DNA from: Paucisalibacillus algeriensis
GTDB lineage: Bacteria > Bacillota > Bacilli > Bacillales > Amphibacillaceae
Length of the DNA: 64,000 nt
Reading direction: 5' to 3'
Assembly: GCF_000577245.1 (NCBI RefSeq)
Contig: NZ_CBYO010000022.1
Span: 372,001 to 436,000 of the forward strand
Shown: one piece after another, positions 1-8,712 of the stretch
How the letters are laid out: each line of letters opens with the position of its first letter
Numbering within the stretch: position 1 is the stretch's first letter
Position numbers and translations under genes: made by a program
Notes under the pieces: generated by a model
Seen by the model: only the letters and a program-made list of their open reading frames with translations
The model's database searches: none
What the model was told of the DNA's origin: nothing

Positions 1-749
1 TGAAAACATTCCAGGAGCACGGCGTATATGGTATGAATGCACTTACTTCTATCGTAACCATGAATCCAAATGGGTGGAATCATGATGTAACAACAATCGA
101 TGTTGGAGTTGTTGAGAAACAATTAGAGACCGCACTCTCCGTTGGTATCGATGCAATGAAGTCAGGTATGCTTGGAACTGTTGACGTCATTGAACTTGGT
201 GCAAAGAAAATTAAAGAGCATAATATTGATAAATATGTACTAGACCCTGTAATGGTATGTAAAGGTGAAGATGAACTACTATTACCTGAGAATACAGATG
301 CAATGAGAAAGGTATTGCTTCCAGTATCCCTTGTAACAACACCTAACCTATTTGAAGCATGGCAGCTTGCCGAGACTAAAGGTCCAATTAAAACAATTGA
401 GGATATGAAGGAAGCAGCAGTGAAAATCCATGAATTAGGTGCGAAGAATGTTGTTATTAAAGGTGGACGAGCTATTCAACATGAAAAAGCAGTTGATTTA
501 TTCTATGACGGCAAAGACTTTACACTACTAGAAAGTGAAAAAGTAGATACAACATACAACCATGGTGCAGGATGTACATTCGCAGCAGCAATCACAGCTA
601 ACCTAGCAAACGGTGAGTCCGTAAAAGATGCTGTATCCAACGCGAAGAAGTTTGTATCTGCCGCAATTGAATATGGCTGGAAACTAAATGACTATGTTGG
701 TCCAGTTATGCATGGTGCATATAATAAAATGAAGCTTTCTACTATGTAA
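1..749 (+). CDS. pdxK: Pyridoxine/HMP kinase PdxK (ThiD family), 5'-truncated by window edge
   Basis: The reading frame is already open at base 3, so the N-terminus (roughly 20-25 residues, including the first part of the sugar-kinase fold) lies outside the window. The visible part reads as the ThiD/PdxK branch of the ribokinase superfamily, which phosphorylates pyridoxine-type vitamers or hydroxymethylpyrimidine with ATP in the cytosol. Seen: DPVMVCKG in the substrate-side region, TPNLFEA, and near the C-terminus HGAGCTF, the anion-hole/catalytic segment in which the family's Cys-containing GAGC is typical of Bacillus PdxK. It is followed directly by a Rho-independent terminator, so it is monocistronic or last in its operon. 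The choice of PdxK over ThiD rests on overall resemblance to the B. subtilis protein from memory. Confidence 0.88.
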   Translation, partial: KTFQEHGVYGMNALTSIVTMNPNGWNHDVTTIDVGVVEKQLETALSVGIDAMKSGMLGTVDVIELGAKKIKEHNIDKYVLDPVMVCKGEDELLLPENTDAMRKVLLPVSLVTTPNLFEAWQLAETKGPIKTIEDMKEAAVKIHELGAKNVVIKGGRAIQHEKAVDLFYDGKDFTLLESEKVDTTYNHGAGCTFAAAITANLANGESVKDAVSNAKKFVSAAIEYGWKLNDYVGPVMHGAYNKMKLSTM

Positions 750-790
750 GGTAAGACCCTAGCCAGATAAATATTAAGTCAAATTAAAAA

Positions 791-838
791 CAAACCCATT
801 TACCTTTTAAGAGATTGAAGGGGATGGGTTTGTTTTTT
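791..838 (+). terminator. Intrinsic terminator of pdxK
   Basis: CAAACCCAT (791-799) pairs with ATGGGTTTG (824-832) and runs into a seven-T tract. It lies 42 bases after the pdxK stop. Confidence 0.85.
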
Positions 839-1032
839 AAATTTGTTGTTTATTTTGACTTGGAATTTGATTTAAAATGATGTACAGAGGCCAATATTCT
901 TCTTATTAATCTGGAATTGTTAAAATGCGGTTTAGAAAGGTCCCTTATTCCTCATTTTGGAATGGAATTACGTATGAAATGGAGAATAGATACTTAACTT
1001 CATATCCATCTACACCCACACCAAAAGAAAAA
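839..1032. other. Intergenic stretch, no gene seen
   Basis: Between the pdxK terminator and the hydrolase terminator I see no plausible ORF with a ribosome-binding site, no repeat and no clear promoter. Confidence 0.5.
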
Positions 1033-1060
1033 AACCACAGTAATAAAACACACTGTGGTT
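1033..1060 (-). terminator. Intrinsic terminator of the alpha/beta hydrolase gene
   Basis: Eight-base stem AACCACAG/CTGTGGTT. On the minus strand it is followed by a T-rich run (the A-run at 1024-1033 on the plus strand), 15 bases beyond the hydrolase stop. Confidence 0.8.
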
Positions 1061-1074
1061 AGCCAAAGGCTTTC

Positions 1075-1836
1075 TTACCTTAAAAATGAATCTACTAATT
1101 CAATAAATGCTTCTTTTTCCTCTACATTTGGAGCATGTCCTGAATTTTCAAAGACGACAAACTGGGCATTTGGAATATGCTCCGCAATTTCTCTACCATC
1201 TTCTGGTGGATTTAAGCCATCATGTCTCCCATTGATGACTAATGTGCTGGCTGTAACTTTATGTAATTCTGGTCGAAAATCAAATTCTGCTAAAGCATTT
1301 GCCGCAATTTCTTGTTGCTCGGCAGTTAGCCCTCCGGGAATACCTTGAAGCCATTTTCCGACTGTTTGTAAATCATGGAAGATATGTGAAGCTAACTGTC
1401 CCATTTGTTCCTCAAAAGTGAAACCTTCTAATTCATCCGCATGCTTTCCTAATAAACTATTAGATGGATCTTTAGCATGTGAATTCCCTGAAACAAGAAT
1501 CATCTTATTTACTCGATCTGGTATTGTAATCGCTACCCCCTGAGCGACATAGGTACCCATCGACATACCAAAAAGGGTTGCTTTCTCAATGCCGAATTCA
1601 TTCATAAAAGTAATAACATCTTGAACATGGTCATCAAGAGTATACGTTGATGGCTTGTCCGAATTACCATGTCCTCGAGAATCAATACCTATCACACGAA
1701 ATCTGTCCTTAAAATAATCCATTTCTTGTTTAAGCATCAGATGATTACTAGTTAATCCATGAAGAAAAATAATCACTTCTCCATTTCCAGCATCCTCATA
1801 ATACAGTTCTACTCCATTAACTAACGCTTTTGGCAT
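1075..1836 (-). CDS. Alpha/beta-fold hydrolase
   Basis: A 253-residue single-domain alpha/beta hydrolase without signal peptide, so cytosolic. The oxyanion segment FLHG is at 25-28, the nucleophile elbow GMSMG puts Ser at 92, and the rest of the triad fits Asp206 (NGRHDG) and His234 (NSGHAP). The length and the HG...SRGHG pattern match the large esterase/haloperoxidase-like group (COG0596). The substrate cannot be told from sequence. A clean GGAGG sits 8 bases before ATG. It is alone, bounded by its own terminator, and shows no operon partner. Confidence 0.85.
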   Translation of the reverse strand: MPKALVNGVELYYEDAGNGEVIIFLHGLTSNHLMLKQEMDYFKDRFRVIGIDSRGHGNSDKPSTYTLDDHVQDVITFMNEFGIEKATLFGMSMGTYVAQGVAITIPDRVNKMILVSGNSHAKDPSNSLLGKHADELEGFTFEEQMGQLASHIFHDLQTVGKWLQGIPGGLTAEQQEIAANALAEFDFRPELHKVTASTLVINGRHDGLNPPEDGREIAEHIPNAQFVVFENSGHAPNVEEKEAFIELVDSFLR

Positions 1837-1964
1837 ACTTTAACCTCCAAATGAAATGATACCTTCATTATACCAAAGAGATGATTTTAGGGATGCTTGG
1901 AAGTGACATTAAGCGTAATATGTCAAGACCCATGTTTGTCCAAGATAGATTCTATGAAATAAGA

Positions 1965-1996
1965 AGAGGAGCAAATCACTTATGATTTACTCCTCT
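1965..1996 (-). terminator. Terminator of xpt-pbuX
   Basis: Inverted repeat GAGGAG-n-AAATCA / TGATTT-n-CTCCTC with one internal mismatch and a 4-base loop. The minus strand continues into a T-rich stretch. It lies about 60 bases beyond the pbuX stop. Confidence 0.65.
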
Positions 1997-2057
1997 CTCT
2001 ATCAACTTTCATATTCTTCAATGTAAACAAAACTACTATGAGATCTATTAATATCCC

Positions 2058-3344
2058 TTAAGCTTCTTTTTCTTGTAAAATGGCAACTGGTTGTTTCGTT
2101 GGTAACATATTAAATACAATATTTAATGCAATCGCCGTAATACTACCTGCCACAATACCATTACTTGTTAAAATTTGTACACCATTAGGAAGTTGGGCAA
2201 ATAATTCTGGAACTACTGTTACACCTAAGCCCATACCAACAGAACAAGCAACAATCATAGAATTCCCATTAGACTTTCCGATTTCTTTACTAAGCATTTT
2301 TATCCCTTGTGAAACAACCATTCCAAACATAGCAATACAAGCCCCACCTAAAACAGAAGTAGGTATGATGGTTGTAAGTGCTGCAATTTTAGGAATGAAA
2401 CCTAAAACTACTAACATACCACCTGCAATCATAATAACTTTTCTCGTTTTCACACCAGTAAGCTGAACCAAACCAACGTTTTGTGAAAAAGCTGTATATT
2501 GAAGTGCATTGAAAAAACCACCAATAAAAATTGCTAATCCTTCTGCACGATACCCTTTGGAAAGATCACCTTCAGAAAGTTTTCTATCAGTCATATCACT
2601 CAAAGCGAAATATACACCAGTAGACTCTACTAGGGAAACCATAGCAACAAGTGTTAGCGTTAAAATTGCAGACCATTCAAACGTTGGCATTCCAAAATAA
2701 AATAACTCTGGTAAACGAAAGTATGATGCCTCTCCTACTGCAGTGAAATCAACCTTACCCATGAATGTTGCAGCGATTGTACCTCCAACTAATCCAATTA
2801 AGATGGAGATAGAACGGATAAAACCCTTTGAAAAACGATATAACAAAATAATAAATAATAATGTACCAAAACCTAAAGTGATATTAGTTAAAGAACCAAA
2901 GTCACTTGCACCTTGGCCACCACCAAGGTCATTAATCGCAACTGGAATCAATGTAACCCCAATTATCGTAACAACAGTTCCTGTTACAATAGGTGGGAAG
3001 AAACGAACAAGCTTTCCAAAAAAACCACTAATTAGAACAACGATTAAACCAGAGACGATAATGGCACCATACATTGCGTTGATTCCGTACTCCCCTCCAA
3101 TAGCAATCATCGGTCCAACAGCAGTAAACGTACAACCAAGCACAACCGGTAGTCCAATTCCGAAGAATCGATTCGAAGCAACCTGTAATAATGTCGCAAT
3201 CCCACACATTAGAATATCAATTGCAACTAGATAAGTAAGCTGTTCGGCCGTTAAACCAAGCGCACCACCGATAATAAGTGGAACTAAAATAGCCCCTGCA
3301 TACATAGCCAAAATATGTTGAATTCCTAGTGTAACATCTTTCAT
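2058..3344 (-). CDS. pbuX: Xanthine permease PbuX
   Basis: A 428-residue polytopic membrane protein of the NCS2 (nucleobase:cation symporter-2) family, with about 12-14 hydrophobic segments along its length. QHILAMYAG at the N-terminus is the family signature, and the region around LVESTGVYFALSD in the middle corresponds to the TM8 substrate-binding segment. It imports xanthine for the Xpt enzyme encoded just upstream: the xpt stop and this ATG are 3 bases apart, and AGGA precedes the ATG inside the end of xpt. The pair is the second and first gene of a riboswitch-controlled operon, as in B. subtilis. Uracil or uric-acid specificity within the family cannot be excluded by sequence alone, but the context makes xanthine likely. 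Confidence 0.92.
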   Translation of the reverse strand: MKDVTLGIQHILAMYAGAILVPLIIGGALGLTAEQLTYLVAIDILMCGIATLLQVASNRFFGIGLPVVLGCTFTAVGPMIAIGGEYGINAMYGAIIVSGLIVVLISGFFGKLVRFFPPIVTGTVVTIIGVTLIPVAINDLGGGQGASDFGSLTNITLGFGTLLFIILLYRFSKGFIRSISILIGLVGGTIAATFMGKVDFTAVGEASYFRLPELFYFGMPTFEWSAILTLTLVAMVSLVESTGVYFALSDMTDRKLSEGDLSKGYRAEGLAIFIGGFFNALQYTAFSQNVGLVQLTGVKTRKVIMIAGGMLVVLGFIPKIAALTTIIPTSVLGGACIAMFGMVVSQGIKMLSKEIGKSNGNSMIVACSVGMGLGVTVVPELFAQLPNGVQILTSNGIVAGSITAIALNIVFNMLPTKQPVAILQEKEA

Positions 3345-3347
3345 GTG

Positions 3348-3929
<582 letters not shown>

Positions 3930-4001
3930 CTACCTTTCCTATCAACATCAGTGAACCACTAGTATTTCAACACATGGCCACGATTAAAATATTTATCAAA
4001 C

Positions 4002-4186
4002 AAAAAAAGCTCGAAAACATGCCCTTCCCTATGAAGAAGCATATTTTCGAGCCCAGATGGTTGTCGAAAATAGAATGAACTACACCTAAAAAGATGTAAT
4101 GTCATTCCGATACTTTTCATAGTCAGCTCATTTACGGTAAACTGGTAGAAACTTGCAGGCCATATCCCCGCGATTATATGAAAATA
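4002..4186 (-). promoter_or_regulatory. Guanine (purine) riboswitch with intrinsic terminator
   Basis: On the minus strand the aptamer spans about 4186 to 4113. P1 is TTTTCATA/TATGAAAA, P2 is GCGGG/CCTGC (one G-U pair) enclosing GATATGG, the core has GTTTCTACC, and P3 has loop ACCGTAAAT. The J3/1 segment reads GACTATG: the C in GAC is the specificity base (C74 in B. subtilis xpt; U in adenine aptamers), so guanine/hypoxanthine is predicted. The expression platform ends in terminator stem GCTCGAAAA...TTTTCGAGC plus a T-run at 4052-4002. TATTTTCGA near 4063-4071 can instead pair with the terminator's 5' arm, giving a plausible antiterminator. Confidence 0.95.
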
Positions 4187-4203
4187 GTATTGAATTGTTT
4201 TTT

Positions 4204-4232
4204 AGTATACCGATATATATGATTAAAATCAA
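4204..4232 (-). promoter_or_regulatory. Sigma-A promoter of xpt-pbuX
   Basis: On the minus strand TTGATT (4232-4227), a 17-base spacer and TATACT (4209-4204) lie just upstream of the aptamer, giving a start site near 4197. Confidence 0.75.
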
Positions 4233-4317
4233 CCCTAAATCCGAATATAAAAAGATTCTGATAGTTAGATTGTATAGATTTGGCAAAATAAGGTCTATTT
4301 TCCATTGATAAATTTGC

Positions 4318-5184
4318 CTAATCAAGTTGCTTTCTTAACGTTTCAAGCTTATCAGGATTTCGAACAAAGTAAATATTTTTTATTCTATTCATATCCATGT
4401 TAAACAATGCTACTAGAATAATATCATTTTCTGTACGGACAATGATTCCCTCTTCAGCATTTACAGCTATTCTCTCCATTCGTGCATCCATTCCAAATTG
4501 AGGCAAGCGTTTTAATAATCCACCAAGGAACCTGAGTACCTTTTCTGGAGTTTGAATAGGATGAATAGCTGCAGGAACTTTACCGCCGCCATCCGAGTAC
4601 ACCGTTACATCTTCTGAAAGAAGTGAAAGAAGTTTTTCTACATTCTCTTCTTTAAGCGCAAAAAGTAATTCGCTCATCCAGTTGTTATCTGGATTGTTTC
4701 TAATAGTTTCATTTCCCCTAAGCTTCAAACTAGCCCTACTGAATATTTTTCTACAGTTAACCTCACTTTTATCTACAAAACTTGCAATTGTTCGGTAATT
4801 AAATGTGTAGGCTTCCTTTAATAGAAAAACCGCTCGTTCTACTGGCGTTAACTGTTCCATTAAAACAAGCATAGCGTAGGATAACAAATCATTCTCCACT
4901 ACAATATTACTAATATCTTCCGAAACAATTACCGGTTCGGGCAACCAAGTCCCTACATAATGCTCCCTTCTCTTCCGGGCTGACTGTAAATAATCCAGGC
5001 ATTGATTTGTCACCATCTTACAAAGATATGCTTTTGGCTTTTCTAACTTCTCTAAATCAACGTGATGAAGCTTAACAAAAACATCCTGAATAAGATCTTC
5101 TGAATCCACAGTAGTGCCTGTTAATTGATAGGCTAACGTGAAAAGTAATGGCTTGTATTGGTCGTACAGTTCATCAATATCCAT
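4318..5184 (-). CDS. ECF41-type RNA polymerase sigma factor with C-terminal SnoaL-like domain
   Basis: A 288-residue protein with sigma region 2 (about 1-75), region 4 (about 105-160) and a C-terminal NTF2/SnoaL-like domain (about 170-288). The linker YVGTWLPEP at 76-84 and DGGGK at 198-202 are the two hallmarks of the ECF41 group. From work on that group, the extension rather than a separate anti-sigma factor controls activity. It lies 27 bases downstream of a flavoprotein gene in the same direction, and such sigma factors usually drive one neighbouring oxidoreductase gene; the promoter upstream of that gene fits (6422-6448). No membrane anti-sigma gene is nearby. RBS upstream of the ATG is weak. 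The inducing signal is unknown. Confidence 0.85.
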   Translation of the reverse strand: MDIDELYDQYKPLLFTLAYQLTGTTVDSEDLIQDVFVKLHHVDLEKLEKPKAYLCKMVTNQCLDYLQSARKRREHYVGTWLPEPVIVSEDISNIVVENDLLSYAMLVLMEQLTPVERAVFLLKEAYTFNYRTIASFVDKSEVNCRKIFSRASLKLRGNETIRNNPDNNWMSELLFALKEENVEKLLSLLSEDVTVYSDGGGKVPAAIHPIQTPEKVLRFLGGLLKRLPQFGMDARMERIAVNAEEGIIVRTENDIILVALFNMDMNRIKNIYFVRNPDKLETLRKQLD

Positions 5185-5216
5185 ACATCACACACTCTCG
5201 CTTCTCAGCTTTCTTT

Positions 5217-6389
5217 TTATTTTACCAAACTTGCAATGTCCCAAGTTATCTTTCTAATCCAATAGCCAATTTTCCCTGATAGATAAATATTTACTTTAGG
5301 TAAGTTGACCCAGACTAATCCTTGTTTTTCACCCAAGCCAAAGCAGTAGGTTGTTAGTGGGGTTTTGTGGACGGGAGTTCTTTTATAGAGAATATCAGCT
5401 TTCATGATTCTACCTAATCTTCTGGCTTGAATAGTTGCTTCTTTACAGGTCATTTGATCTTCCTTACCAGTCCTAGGGTCAACAATCCGTGCGCAGTCAC
5501 CAATACTATACATCCCCTCCATCTCAACAACTCGGTAAGAATTATCTACGAAAATTCTACCATCTGTTGTCAAAGGAATATTCCATGTCGATAATATTGG
5601 GTTAGGGACTAATCCGGTTGTCCAAATACATAGACCGGATGGAATTTGCTGCCCACAATCTAATTCTACTATTCCATCAATTTCTTGTTTGGCCCTAGTA
5701 TCATGAAGCACCTTTACTCCCAATTGAAAAAGTCTATCCTCTAGTTTTTCCCCCAATTTGGTGGGACCTTCCATGAATAATGATTTTTTAGAATTAATAA
5801 GAAATACGTTGATTTTCTTAGGGTTCAAACCTATATCTTCAGCCGTGTTTTTCATCTGCTCTGCCAATGCTGCAGAAGTTTCAATCCCACTTATTCCCGC
5901 TCCAATTATCGTAACAGTCATTAATTTTTCCTTTTCATCAGGACTAGTTGCGTTTAAGGCATGCTTTAAATTCTCATTCCATTTCTTATAAATGTATTCG
6001 GCATTGTCAGGGCTTGAAAGCGTTATGCCTCCATTATTGGAATTATCTCGGTGAAAACTACTACCAACAGCTATAACGACAGTATTAAAGATTAGTTTTT
6101 CTTCGCCCTTCCCGTTTTGAAATATGATAGTCTTTTCTTCCTTATTAATGCTCGTTACAGACCCTTGAATAATCTCTACACCAGAGGGAAAAATACGTTT
6201 CCAAGGTATTTTGATTCCTTCCTTTCCAACTACTGGTTTGAAAAGAAGTACCTTTCTAATATGATAAGGATTTGGATCTATTAATATGATTCGCAATGAC
6301 TTTTTTCTTCCAACATTCTTCTGAATAGACTTTATTGCATGAATTCCTGCATATCCTCCGCCTATTACAACACAAGTAATTTTATTCAT
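5217..6389 (-). CDS. NADH dehydrogenase-like FAD/NAD(P)-dependent oxidoreductase
   Basis: A flavoprotein of the type II NADH dehydrogenase/ferredoxin reductase fold. VIGGGYAGIHA near the N-terminus is the FAD Rossmann motif, IIGAGISGIET mid-protein is the NAD(P) motif, and YSIGDCARI is the late FAD-contact motif. The frame is open up to 6449, but I start at 6389: MNKITCVVIGG begins directly with the Rossmann strand, has GGAG 9 bases upstream, and the likely promoter (-10 at 6425-6422) lies inside the longer version. This gives 390 residues. It probably passes electrons from NAD(P)H to a quinone or other acceptor at the membrane face; the acceptor is unknown. It is co-transcribed with, and probably controlled by, the sigma factor behind it. 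Confidence 0.82.
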   Translation of the reverse strand: MNKITCVVIGGGYAGIHAIKSIQKNVGRKKSLRIILIDPNPYHIRKVLLFKPVVGKEGIKIPWKRIFPSGVEIIQGSVTSINKEEKTIIFQNGKGEEKLIFNTVVIAVGSSFHRDNSNNGGITLSSPDNAEYIYKKWNENLKHALNATSPDEKEKLMTVTIIGAGISGIETSAALAEQMKNTAEDIGLNPKKINVFLINSKKSLFMEGPTKLGEKLEDRLFQLGVKVLHDTRAKQEIDGIVELDCGQQIPSGLCIWTTGLVPNPILSTWNIPLTTDGRIFVDNSYRVVEMEGMYSIGDCARIVDPRTGKEDQMTCKEATIQARRLGRIMKADILYKRTPVHKTPLTTYCFGLGEKQGLVWVNLPKVNIYLSGKIGYWIRKITWDIASLVK

Positions 6390-6421
6390 ATTGAACAACT
6401 CCATTCCGCTATTACCAATAA

Positions 6422-6448
6422 AACGAAATAGTGAATGAAATTGTGACA
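6422..6448 (-). promoter_or_regulatory. Putative ECF41-dependent promoter
   Basis: On the minus strand TGTCACA (6448-6442), a 16-base spacer and CGTT (6425-6422). The published ECF41 consensus as I recall it is TGTCACA-N16-CGTC, so 10 of 11 specified bases match with exact spacing. The predicted start lies just upstream of the 6389 start codon. Confidence 0.7.
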
Positions 6449-6451
6449 AAA

Positions 6452-6491
6452 ATCAAGGATAAGAGAGAAATCCTCTTATCCTTGATTTATA
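6452..6491 (-). terminator. Long inverted repeat, probable terminator
   Basis: ATCAAGGATAAGAG pairs perfectly with CTCTTATCCTTGAT around a short loop. The minus strand then runs into TTTTTG immediately before the ECF41-like promoter. It could end the ArsR/AHSA1 transcript from the right. Confidence 0.55.
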
Positions 6492-6746
6492 ATTATTGAT
6501 GTGAAAATGCCGCTTCGAGAGCTGCCGTGCAATTAGAGCTAGATCTGTTGTAGAAGCTAATAATGGTAGCGGAGATAGCCCAAGTGCTGAAATCACATCT
6601 ATTAGGAGAATGGATAAGTATTAGGCTATCGACCGTATTATTGAAATTATTACGTATAATAGACTTTTGTAGCGATACTTTAGTAGGTTTTTCTAAAATA
6701 ATGAACGAGAACCACCCATGCTATAGTTGTTTAATATCTAATACTT
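6492..6746. other. Intergenic stretch with no recognisable gene
   Basis: An open plus-strand frame from 6563 runs antisense into the neighbouring gene but has no convincing ribosome-binding site and no recognisable protein. I see no repeat or structured RNA here. Confidence 0.4.
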
Positions 6747-7445
6747 CTAATACGCAACTGGATATGGTTCTACCAGACATTTTATTTCCATTTCAGTCTT
6801 ATCACGCAACACCCTTAATATCACAATTTCTTTAATATCCTTTAGATTTAATAATCTTTCAAAAGACTCATAACCATAGACCTTATTATGATCTAGATTG
6901 GTAATGATATCACCTGGCTGTAATCCAGCTTTATCAGCAGAAGTTCCTTCTTTAACGGTTAGAACCTCCGAACCGATACCTGCTTGGTCAGTAGTGTGCG
7001 TGATACCAATCCATGTTCTCCACAATTCTTCACGATTATCTAGTCCCAATTCATAGACACTTTTAAGGTTCTCTAAAAATTGTCCAGTGCCAAATAGCAT
7101 ATTTTCTTTTATTGAATCATTCATTTCCGCAATAAATGAAGCTTGGTATTCAATACTAACTTTTACTCCATTTTCAACTTCGTTTATTTCTGTAATCGTT
7201 CTAAAATCTCCATCGGATCCTTGCAATATAAAACGTTTCATTGGTTCAATTTCAGTATATACCCCTTCTGAAGTAGAACCCCATCCATGATTCATGTAAC
7301 CTTTACCACCAACTCGGAAATCAATCATCGCTTCCTTCGTATACCACTTGTTTAAATGCTCTTCTTTTGTCAATGCGTCCCAAACCTTTTCAAGTGGGGC
7401 ATTCACTACAACTTCTCGCTTAATGGATTCTTTAACTTTTGCCAT
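6747..7445 (-). CDS. AHSA1/SRPBCC-domain protein with C-terminal PDZ domain
   Basis: Residues about 1-140 are an Activator-of-Hsp90-ATPase-1-like/SRPBCC domain (KREVVVNAPLEKVWDAL, then WYTKEAMIDFRVGG), a hydrophobic-cavity fold with mostly unknown ligands. Residues about 145-232 read as a PDZ domain: GIGSEVLTV, then SADKAGLQPGDIITNLD, the same carboxylate-loop region seen in HtrA-type proteases, but no protease domain is present. I start at 7445 (MAKVKES), preceded by GGGAGAAG, because the longer start lies inside arsR. It is one base downstream of the arsR stop, the classic ArsR-AHSA1 arrangement. The PDZ addition is unusual for this family. Cytosolic: no signal peptide. Confidence 0.8.
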   Translation of the reverse strand: MAKVKESIKREVVVNAPLEKVWDALTKEEHLNKWYTKEAMIDFRVGGKGYMNHGWGSTSEGVYTEIEPMKRFILQGSDGDFRTITEINEVENGVKVSIEYQASFIAEMNDSIKENMLFGTGQFLENLKSVYELGLDNREELWRTWIGITHTTDQAGIGSEVLTVKEGTSADKAGLQPGDIITNLDHNKVYGYESFERLLNLKDIKEIVILRVLRDKTEMEIKCLVEPYPVAY

Positions 7446-7446
7446 T

Positions 7447-7758
7447 TCACTCTTCTCCCTTTTCCACATAATTTTTCAAGCTTTCTAGCTGATCATCCAG
7501 TAAATCTCCGATGGATTGAAGCATTTCTTTGTAGGCAATCTGAAGTGACTCTTGATTCAAGGAGTAAATTCGATACTTTCCCTGTATCGTTGCTGTAACG
7601 ATCTCTTCCTCTAATAAGACATTTAAATGCTTCTTAATGGCTGGTTGAGAGATGTCAAAAGCCTCAACTATTTCTTTTTGTGTTAGATTTGCACTTTTCA
7701 GCATGTTAAGGATTTGTCGTCTTGTTGGATCTCCTAATGCACGATAAACATCAGACAT
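7447..7758 (-). CDS. ArsR-family transcriptional repressor
   Basis: A 103-residue winged-helix protein. YRALGDPTRRQILNML opens the fold and LTQKEIVEAF-DISQPAIKKHL is the recognition helix-turn-helix. No ArsR-type cysteine metal site (CxC) is visible, so it is probably of the non-metal YdfF/SdpR-like class that pairs with AHSA1 proteins. I chose the start at 7758, with GAGGTGA in front; the upstream in-frame ATG at 7827 is beyond the operator. The palindrome at 7777-7796 overlaps the promoter, so autoregulation is expected. First gene of a two-gene operon with the AHSA1-PDZ protein. Confidence 0.85.
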   Translation of the reverse strand: MSDVYRALGDPTRRQILNMLKSANLTQKEIVEAFDISQPAIKKHLNVLLEEEIVTATIQGKYRIYSLNQESLQIAYKEMLQSIGDLLDDQLESLKNYVEKGEE

Positions 7759-7776
7759 AGTTACTCTCACCTCATT

Positions 7777-7796
7777 ATATAACCATTTGGTTATAT
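7777..7796. promoter_or_regulatory. Palindromic operator of the arsR operon
   Basis: Perfect 9-base arms ATATAACCA/TGGTTATAT separated by 2 bases, abutting a minus-strand TATAAT (7779-7774) and 19 bases before the arsR start codon. The placement is that of an ArsR dimer site blocking the -10 region. Confidence 0.75.
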
Positions 7797-7924
7797 GTAA
7801 TATAACAAGATTAAATGTATTCGTCAAGAAATTTTTGGTAAAAATATTAGACGTTCATGACAAGACATCCTGTTTCACACATGTTATGCTTGGGGCAAGG
7901 AATTTCTTATAAAGGAGATGCTAT

Positions 7925-8359
7925 ATGAAGAGAATAATTTTCTTACTACTGTTAACTACAGTCGTTTTTATTTCCGGTTGTGGAATATTAGAAGAAACAC
8001 AAAATTCACTAAATTACGCGACAGAGACAACAGAATATTTGAATGAGATGAGCACTTATGGTGAAGAAGTTCAAACATTATTGAACGAGGGAAATGTTAA
8101 CATTGCCGAGGTAGAGACTACCTTAACAGAATTGGAAGAAACTGTGGAGGAATTCAATAAAATTGAAGTTCCTGCCATAGCAGAAGGTATTCACACTGAT
8201 ATCTTAGCCAATAATGAAAAACTCCTTGATGTGATTAATCAAATACAAGAGAATGGTGAAATTGCAATTGACGAATTAAAGAATTCAGAAATATTTCAAA
8301 CGATTGATAGCATCACCAACTTTATGAATCAAATCGAGCAGCTTGGTTTTGAATCTTAA
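7925..8359 (+). CDS. Small lipoprotein, DUF6376-like
   Basis: 144 residues with a short charged N-terminus (MKR), a hydrophobic stretch and lipobox ISGC, so the mature protein should start at Cys19 and be anchored on the outer face of the membrane. The remainder is acidic, Glu/Asn-rich and predicted as helices/coiled coil (many ETTL/EELE-type heptads). It resembles the small Bacillus lipoproteins now called DUF6376, from memory and uncertain. Function unknown. AAAGGAG lies 6-7 bases before the ATG, and a strong terminator follows 35 bases after the stop, so it is monocistronic. Confidence 0.8.
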   Translation: MKRIIFLLLLTTVVFISGCGILEETQNSLNYATETTEYLNEMSTYGEEVQTLLNEGNVNIAEVETTLTELEETVEEFNKIEVPAIAEGIHTDILANNEKLLDVINQIQENGEIAIDELKNSEIFQTIDSITNFMNQIEQLGFES

Positions 8360-8391
8360 ATCTTGATAAGTTACACACTATAATTCACAAC

Positions 8392-8418
8392 AAAAGGAGC
8401 CATTTATGCTCCTTTTTT
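8392..8418 (+). terminator. Terminator of the DUF6376-like lipoprotein gene
   Basis: AAAGGAGC pairs with GCTCCTTTT, ending in six or more T residues. Confidence 0.85.
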
Positions 8419-8712
8419 ATTGTTTTCTTCTTTTTTCACACGCACAAGTTTATATAATATGACTAGATTTATTAATGGAAAGTCTTACCGATAAGTTAAT
8501 TTGTTCGGAGTTGATACCACTGTTGTTTATTGTAATTGTCCTTCTAGATTACGTTCATAAATCTAGCATTCTACCTCAGATCGATCACCTAATAAATCTA
8601 GTGAACATAATATTGCGAATATAGATTAATAATAGTAATATGATTGTAAAATGGTAGAAAAATTAAGAAGACAATAAATATTAAAAAAAGAAGAACAAGG
8701 GGATTACATATA
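8419..8712. other. Intergenic stretch
   Basis: AT-rich, holding presumably the promoter of the DUF6241 gene. I could not identify a confident -35/-10 pair, and I see no ORF or repeat. Confidence 0.4.

Noticed and set aside
2080-3234. Long plus-strand frames opposite pbuX
   Set aside because: They are antisense shadows of the pbuX coding strand: no ribosome-binding sites and no protein resemblance.
4128-4325. 65-codon minus-strand ORF
   Set aside because: It overlaps the promoter, aptamer and sigma-gene end of the xpt riboswitch and its translation is unlike any protein; the DNA is explained by the riboswitch.
6563-6835. 90-codon plus-strand ORF
   Set aside because: It runs antisense into the AHSA1-PDZ gene, has no convincing Shine-Dalgarno and no recognisable sequence.
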